Shown here one piece after another: positions 60,201 to 64,000 of a DNA stretch of 64,000 bases (its first letter is position 1; every line of letters starts with the position of its first letter). This stretch comes from Sphingobacteriales bacterium. GTDB lineage: Bacteria > Bacteroidota > Bacteroidia > Chitinophagales > CAIOSU01. The DNA lies in the NCBI GenBank assembly GCA_027486795.1, contig JAIXOI010000009.1:86147-150146 (forward strand), given 5' to 3'. Position numbers and translations under genes: made by a program. The notes under the pieces were generated by a model. That model worked only from the letters and a program-made list of their open reading frames with translations. It was not told the origin of the DNA and ran no database searches.

Positions 60201-60235
60201 GTCTCATGTCTTATGTCTTGTGTCTTGAGTCTTCG
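60201..60235 (+). repeat. five degenerate 7-bp words, GTCTTNN family
   Basis: GTCTCAT, GTCTTAT, GTCTTGT, GTCTTGA, GTCTTCG stand in an exact period of 7 with a constant GTCT core. They lie just before the promoter of the gene at 60256. Confidence 0.85.
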
Positions 60236-60243
60236 GTAATAAC

Positions 60244-60251
60244 TAACTTTG
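60244..60251 (+). promoter_or_regulatory. -7 element TAACTTTG, leaderless gene
   Basis: This exact TAnnTTTG is followed by CCCT and then the ATG at 60256, identical in layout to the arfB promoter. Confidence 0.6.
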
Positions 60252-60255
60252 CCCT

Positions 60256-61224
60256 ATGAAATACATTTGTTTGTTGATGGTGTGGTTGCCACTTTTTGCC
60301 TTTGGGCAAGGCAAGGGCGGTAAAAAGAGCCCAACTAAAGGTAAGGTTGAACTCACCCCAGAAAACAGGGCAAAACTGCTTCAAGTAGAAGAAACCTTGA
60401 ATCCGCTGTCTTATATCATGTTTGGCGATACAAACAATCTAAACCGGATGAAGGCCTGCTATGCTTTTATTCCCAAGTTTGTAGAAGCATTAAAAGTGCC
60501 TGGTTCTTTTGCTTATCCGTTCGATTCGGTACCTATTCTATCCATTTTGTACCCAACCGATAGTAGTTTTAGGGTAATAACATGGCAGGTATCTTTAGAG
60601 GGTGGGGCATATCGCTACTTTGGTACCATACAAATGAACAATGGCAAAGACTTGAAGCTCTACCCGCTTATTGACCGAACTGATTCCATTGCAAGTCCTC
60701 AAGATACGCTACTATCGCCTAGTTGCTGGTATGGCGCATTTTATTATAACCTTATTGAAACCAAAGCTAAAGGCAAAACTTATTACACGCTGTTTGGCTT
60801 TGATGGTAACGATTTGTATAGCCGTGTAAAGGTGATGGATGTGCTGCATTTTGATGAAGGTAAGCCTGTATTTGGTGCCCCAATATTCGATATACCCGAT
60901 ACCATTACCGAGACGTTTCCGTACCCGGTAACCAAGCCGCAGACTAGGTTTCTGGTTTATTATAAGTTTGATGCCAAGCTTACGCTCAATTATAACCCCG
61001 ATGACAATATCGTGGTGTTCGACCACATTAAGTCTATCTCAGATTTTGGAAAAGATATACCGGTTTCGTTGATACCCGATGGCAGTTACGACGCTTTTGA
61101 ATGGAAAGACGGAAAGTGGAAGTACATATCTAATGTATATCTGCTTACTATTGATAGGGGCAACCCGCCGCTGCCTCAACCATCTACTAATGTGCATGGC
61201 GATATAAACCAAAACAAACCTTAG
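60256..61224 (+). CDS. exported protein of unknown function
   Basis: The 322-residue product has a signal peptide (KYICLLMVWLPLFAFGQ), a basic Gly/Lys stretch (GKGGKKSPTKGK), then a globular beta-rich body: SPSCWYGAFYYNLI, TYYTLFGFDGNDLYSRVKVM, TRFLVYYKFDAKLTLNYNPD, VVFDHIKSISDFGKD and FEWKDGKWKYISNVYLL. It ends in a Pro/Asn-rich tail. I do not recognise the family, though the layout recalls conserved Bacteroidota envelope proteins. It looks leaderless and ends overlapping the convergent OstA-like gene by 3-4 bases. Confidence 0.75.
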   Translation: MKYICLLMVWLPLFAFGQGKGGKKSPTKGKVELTPENRAKLLQVEETLNPLSYIMFGDTNNLNRMKACYAFIPKFVEALKVPGSFAYPFDSVPILSILYPTDSSFRVITWQVSLEGGAYRYFGTIQMNNGKDLKLYPLIDRTDSIASPQDTLLSPSCWYGAFYYNLIETKAKGKTYYTLFGFDGNDLYSRVKVMDVLHFDEGKPVFGAPIFDIPDTITETFPYPVTKPQTRFLVYYKFDAKLTLNYNPDDNIVVFDHIKSISDFGKDIPVSLIPDGSYDAFEWKDGKWKYISNVYLLTIDRGNPPLPQPSTNVHGDINQNKP

Positions 61225-62888
61225 GGTTTAATGGGTGTCGCGCTCGTATCGTTGGTTATGGGTTGTGGGCTGGGGGGCGGCATTGGCGCTTCGCCAGTGG
61301 GCTTATCAACAGTAGTATTTGCAGCTGGCTTTGTCCCTTTGCGCGCGCCATTTGCATTTGCATCGGTGGCAGGCAGGGGTGCGGGCTCAGGTTCGGTTAG
61401 CAAGTCTTCTTTGCTTTGGGGGCGTTGGTCGTAGCGCCAGTTAAAGTTTTCGAGCTTAAATGTTTCAGGGTCAACCAACTGTATTGGGTGAAATGTTGCT
61501 GTAGGTTTGGTATAAAATTTTATCCTGTTTACTTTGTTTTCGTTAATGTATATCCACATTTCGCTGCACTGCGCCTTGTTTATGCCTAGGTAAGCGCTTC
61601 GCGAGTCTTTGCCATAGTAAACGCTTTCTCCGTTGCCAGCAACGTGCATGTTGTTTAGGTCGCCATCTACAAAATAACCCCAAATATGTCGGCCTTTTAT
61701 CTGGTCGTATAATTTTGGGAACGATTCGTTAATGATAAACCCGTTCGGAAAAAGCTCCACCCGATCCATCTTGCTATCTTTCATGTATAGGTAAATAGTG
61801 TCGCCGGTCATTTGGCTTTTATCGCCCCATAGCACCGGCTCTCGATACATGCGAATTGTTGAATCGCGAAAAGCATATACCAGCGAGTCGCATTTGCCTT
61901 GCATGTCGCTTTTAAAAAGGCGTACTTTATGAAAGGCAAACAGTTCGCGCTCCCCAACGGTATCTTTTCGGCTTATGAGCGTATCGGCGGCAATGTGCAA
62001 CGAGTCGCCATCTAGTATGTACGTAAGTAGCGGCTTTTCGGTAGCTGTTATAGAGTCGGTCAGTTCATAAAAAATAGCCTTGCCGCCACTGAGTATGATG
62101 TTCTGGCTCGTATCTATCCAATCGAAGTGATAATAGGCCTCTCCATAACCTTTCTTCTTTTCATAATACAAACTATCGGCATATAGTATTTGCGGAGGAT
62201 TGTCTAGCACAGTGTTTTTTCCGAAATTTGATATTTCAGTTTTGCTGTTGTACCAGCCGCTTTCGCAATATATTTTACTCTCGTTGGTAGTAATCTTAGT
62301 TGGGCCAAAAAAGTAGCTTATTTCGCGCTCCATATTATAGCCCAACGTGTCGCATTTTAGGGTGTAGTTGGGGTTTACTAGCTTTACACCATATCTAAAA
62401 TAAGCCATCTTACTTTCCGAATAGTAGTAACCAATGCGGCTCACCAAATCGGTGCCTTTGCTTATTACGTGGCCACCATTACTATATTTGGCGGTTTTGG
62501 TATTAAGGTTATACGTTAATTTTTTTGTGGTCAATTCCATTCGTGGCTCTAAAAGACGCACATTACCATATAAGTCGGCAATACGTTCATCGCCGTTGTA
62601 CTTCAACGAGTCGGAGTAGATTTGCAAATCGCCTTGGTGTATGTATACATGGCCAAATGCATCAACGGCATTTCGGTCGGCATAAAAGTAAGCGCTGTCG
62701 CAGTCCATGTACACATCGCCTTGCTTCATTTTTACGCTACCTATTAGCTTCCGTACATTTTCACCACGTACGTTACCTTTGGTAAGTATATCGGCACCTA
62801 GTATTTCAATCTTTTTCTTTTCCTGCGCAATTAGCGAGGAAACAGAATAGGTTAGAAACAAAAGGGCAAATACAAACCGTATAGTCAT
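61221..62888 (-). CDS. OstA/LptA-like organic-solvent-tolerance protein
   Basis: I start it at the ATG at 62888 (TIRFVFALLFLTYSVSSLIA, a signal peptide), 555 residues. The mature protein has repeated LptA/OstA-type beta-jellyroll units: KIEILGADILTKGN, LIGSVKMKQGDVYMDCDSAY, RMELTTKKLTYNLNTKTAKY and SKIYCESGWYNSKTEISNFG. A Pro/Ala/Thr-rich tail follows (about residues 490-555). OstA-like proteins carry lipopolysaccharide across the periplasm. The MCE gene upstream, 58 bases away, is a common neighbour in this phylum, so an envelope-lipid transport unit is likely. It is convergent with the unknown protein at 60256. Confidence 0.86.
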   Translation of the reverse strand: MTIRFVFALLFLTYSVSSLIAQEKKKIEILGADILTKGNVRGENVRKLIGSVKMKQGDVYMDCDSAYFYADRNAVDAFGHVYIHQGDLQIYSDSLKYNGDERIADLYGNVRLLEPRMELTTKKLTYNLNTKTAKYSNGGHVISKGTDLVSRIGYYYSESKMAYFRYGVKLVNPNYTLKCDTLGYNMEREISYFFGPTKITTNESKIYCESGWYNSKTEISNFGKNTVLDNPPQILYADSLYYEKKKGYGEAYYHFDWIDTSQNIILSGGKAIFYELTDSITATEKPLLTYILDGDSLHIAADTLISRKDTVGERELFAFHKVRLFKSDMQGKCDSLVYAFRDSTIRMYREPVLWGDKSQMTGDTIYLYMKDSKMDRVELFPNGFIINESFPKLYDQIKGRHIWGYFVDGDLNNMHVAGNGESVYYGKDSRSAYLGINKAQCSEMWIYINENKVNRIKFYTKPTATFHPIQLVDPETFKLENFNWRYDQRPQSKEDLLTEPEPAPLPATDANANGARKGTKPAANTTVDKPTGEAPMPPPSPQPITNDTSATPIKP

Positions 62889-62946
62889 TTGATGATATTG
62901 GGAATTTGAGCTAGCGTACTCAAAAAGCAAGCCAATACAACGAGAA

Positions 62947-63918
62947 TTACTTTTTAGGAGTTTTGGGTTTGTCGGAGCGTCCAAAAACGGAGAAGTGAAT
63001 ATATCTGCCTGGCGATTCTTTAAAGTCGACCAATAAACTATCCAAATCGGCAGTTGCTCTTTCAAGGTTGTCATAAACCGTTCGGTCATGAATCAGCAAC
63101 CCTACCGTTCCTTCGCCTTCGTTTATTTGCTTGAGCAATAACTTGGCTTGGTTTAGGGTACTATCCAGGGTGGTTATCATACCCTTTATATCCGATTCGG
63201 CAAGGGAGCCGGTAAGATGGTTCAAGTTTACAAATGTCGAATCTAGGTTATCGCCATTGCGCTTTACGATAGCCAGCACACCTTCTAGGTTTCGTATAAT
63301 ACCTTGTATCGACTGCATTTCGCTTAGCAAAAGCGAATCAACGTGTTTGGCCAAAATAGAGAACCTAGCAGTTGCCGATTCAACATTGGTTAAACTATTA
63401 TTGATGGAGTTGTTTCCTAAAATACCTTCCACCACGCTCATTACCGTATCTATAGAAGAGATCAAGCCTTCAGCTTTCGTTTTCAAAGGGGCAATCTGTT
63501 CGTTAACCATGTCGGCCAGCTTGGGCTCTAGAGCGCTCTTTAGGGTATCGCCAGTTACTACATAGCCATTTACTTCATCTGCAAAAATTATTTGTACGGC
63601 TCTGGTGCCCAAAAAATCAAGGCTCACCAGTTTTGCAGTTGAGTTTTTAGGAATCCTTACGGTTTCGTCTGTAATTTTTATTTCGGCTACCAATTTGCCG
63701 TCTGGGCGCATACTAATTTGTCCAACCCTTCCAACTCCGTAGCCGTTTACTACTACTGCGCTTGATTTGGTAAGCCCATCAACACGATCGTAAACCGCAT
63801 ACAACTTTATGGATTTGTCGAAAATGTTGTTGCCCTTTAGGAAGCTATAGCCAATAATCATAATGGCAATGCCAAAAGCTGCCATTATGCCGACCTTGGT
63901 TTCATCAGATATTTTCAA
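62947..63918 (-). CDS. MlaD/MCE domain lipid-transport protein
   Basis: The 323-residue protein has one N-terminal membrane helix (VGIMAAFGIAIMIIGYSFL) and an MCE domain (IKLYAVYDRVDGLTKSSAVV, NGYGVGRVGQISM, DFLGTRAVQIIF) at residues 38-115. A long helical region follows with Leu/Ile heptads (SSIDTVMSVVEGILGNNS, TTLDSTLNQAKLLLKQINEG) that ends near residue 300. MCE proteins form tubes that move phospholipids between membranes. The start codon at 63918 is TTG; no better start is in frame. It stands 58 bases upstream of the OstA-like gene, forming one transcript. Confidence 0.88.
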   Translation of the reverse strand: MKISDETKVGIMAAFGIAIMIIGYSFLKGNNIFDKSIKLYAVYDRVDGLTKSSAVVVNGYGVGRVGQISMRPDGKLVAEIKITDETVRIPKNSTAKLVSLDFLGTRAVQIIFADEVNGYVVTGDTLKSALEPKLADMVNEQIAPLKTKAEGLISSIDTVMSVVEGILGNNSINNSLTNVESATARFSILAKHVDSLLLSEMQSIQGIIRNLEGVLAIVKRNGDNLDSTFVNLNHLTGSLAESDIKGMITTLDSTLNQAKLLLKQINEGEGTVGLLIHDRTVYDNLERATADLDSLLVDFKESPGRYIHFSVFGRSDKPKTPKK

Positions 63919-64000
63919 CGGGAGCGGTTTTAGTCAAAGGGTAAAAATAGCTAAAAGTATTTAGTAGTGCATAATGCATATACGGTTGCGAACCGAATAT

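Noticed and set aside
1-64000. tRNA, rRNA or IS elements
   Set aside because: No cloverleaf, rRNA segment or transposase with terminal repeats was recognised by eye; a tRNAscan or ISfinder search would be decisive.

Overview
The window comes from a Bacteroidota (Bacteroidetes) chromosome of moderate GC. Evidence: type IX secretion (T9SS) cargo with type A and type B C-terminal sorting domains, two PorP/SprF proteins, TonB-dependent receptors with carboxypeptidase-regulatory-like N-domains, an HU-CCDC81/SPOR protein, an OstA-like plus MCE gene pair, and repeated TAnnTTTG promoter elements, the -7 motif of this phylum. I cannot place it below phylum. I saw no rRNA, tRNA, IS element, prophage or CRISPR array.

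Layout. 1-3050: end of a polysaccharide/glycosylation locus (YfhO-like membrane protein, a frameshifted DUF5672 glycosyltransferase, two methyltransferases, a decayed second DUF5672 copy). 3083-5823: purK-purE and an FAD oxidoreductase. 6210-10337: DEAD-box helicase, HtrA protease, dapF. 10834-14437: a T9SS-sorted surface protein, a small TPR protein and a CorA transporter. 14554-20067: fmt and a NamZ-type muramidase (minus strand), then LolC/E-type permease, UbiA prenyltransferase and maf (plus strand), then a DUF4442 protein. 20200-26634: T9SS-sorted esterase, serine-hydrolase lipoprotein, diadenylate cyclase, and an overlapping ceramidase / alanine-racemase-fold enzyme pair. 26820-31812: two tandem TonB-dependent receptors. 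32118-36786: four T9SS cargo genes sharing a N-terminal domain I do not recognise. 36924-39766: Mpo1-like protein, DUF1571+LysM protein, arfB and two small ORFs. 39945-48030: a giant PKD-repeat T9SS type B protein flanked by two PorP/SprF genes. 48063-56491: HU-CCDC81/SPOR protein, then a tight receptor-TPR-barrel operon. 56680-63918: transglutaminase/asparaginase pair, GT2, cinA, a secreted unknown protein, and the OstA-like/MCE envelope pair.

Most of the window is envelope biology: secreted adhesin-like proteins and their outer-membrane partners, TonB receptors, lipid and peptidoglycan enzymes, and LPS/lipid transport, interspersed with housekeeping genes. Several genes look leaderless, with a TAnnTTTG element ending 4-7 bases before the start codon. 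Six intergenic spots carry degenerate tandem words of period 7 or 8, some in inverted pairs and some supplying a start or stop codon of the adjacent gene; this is the most unusual DNA-level pattern here.
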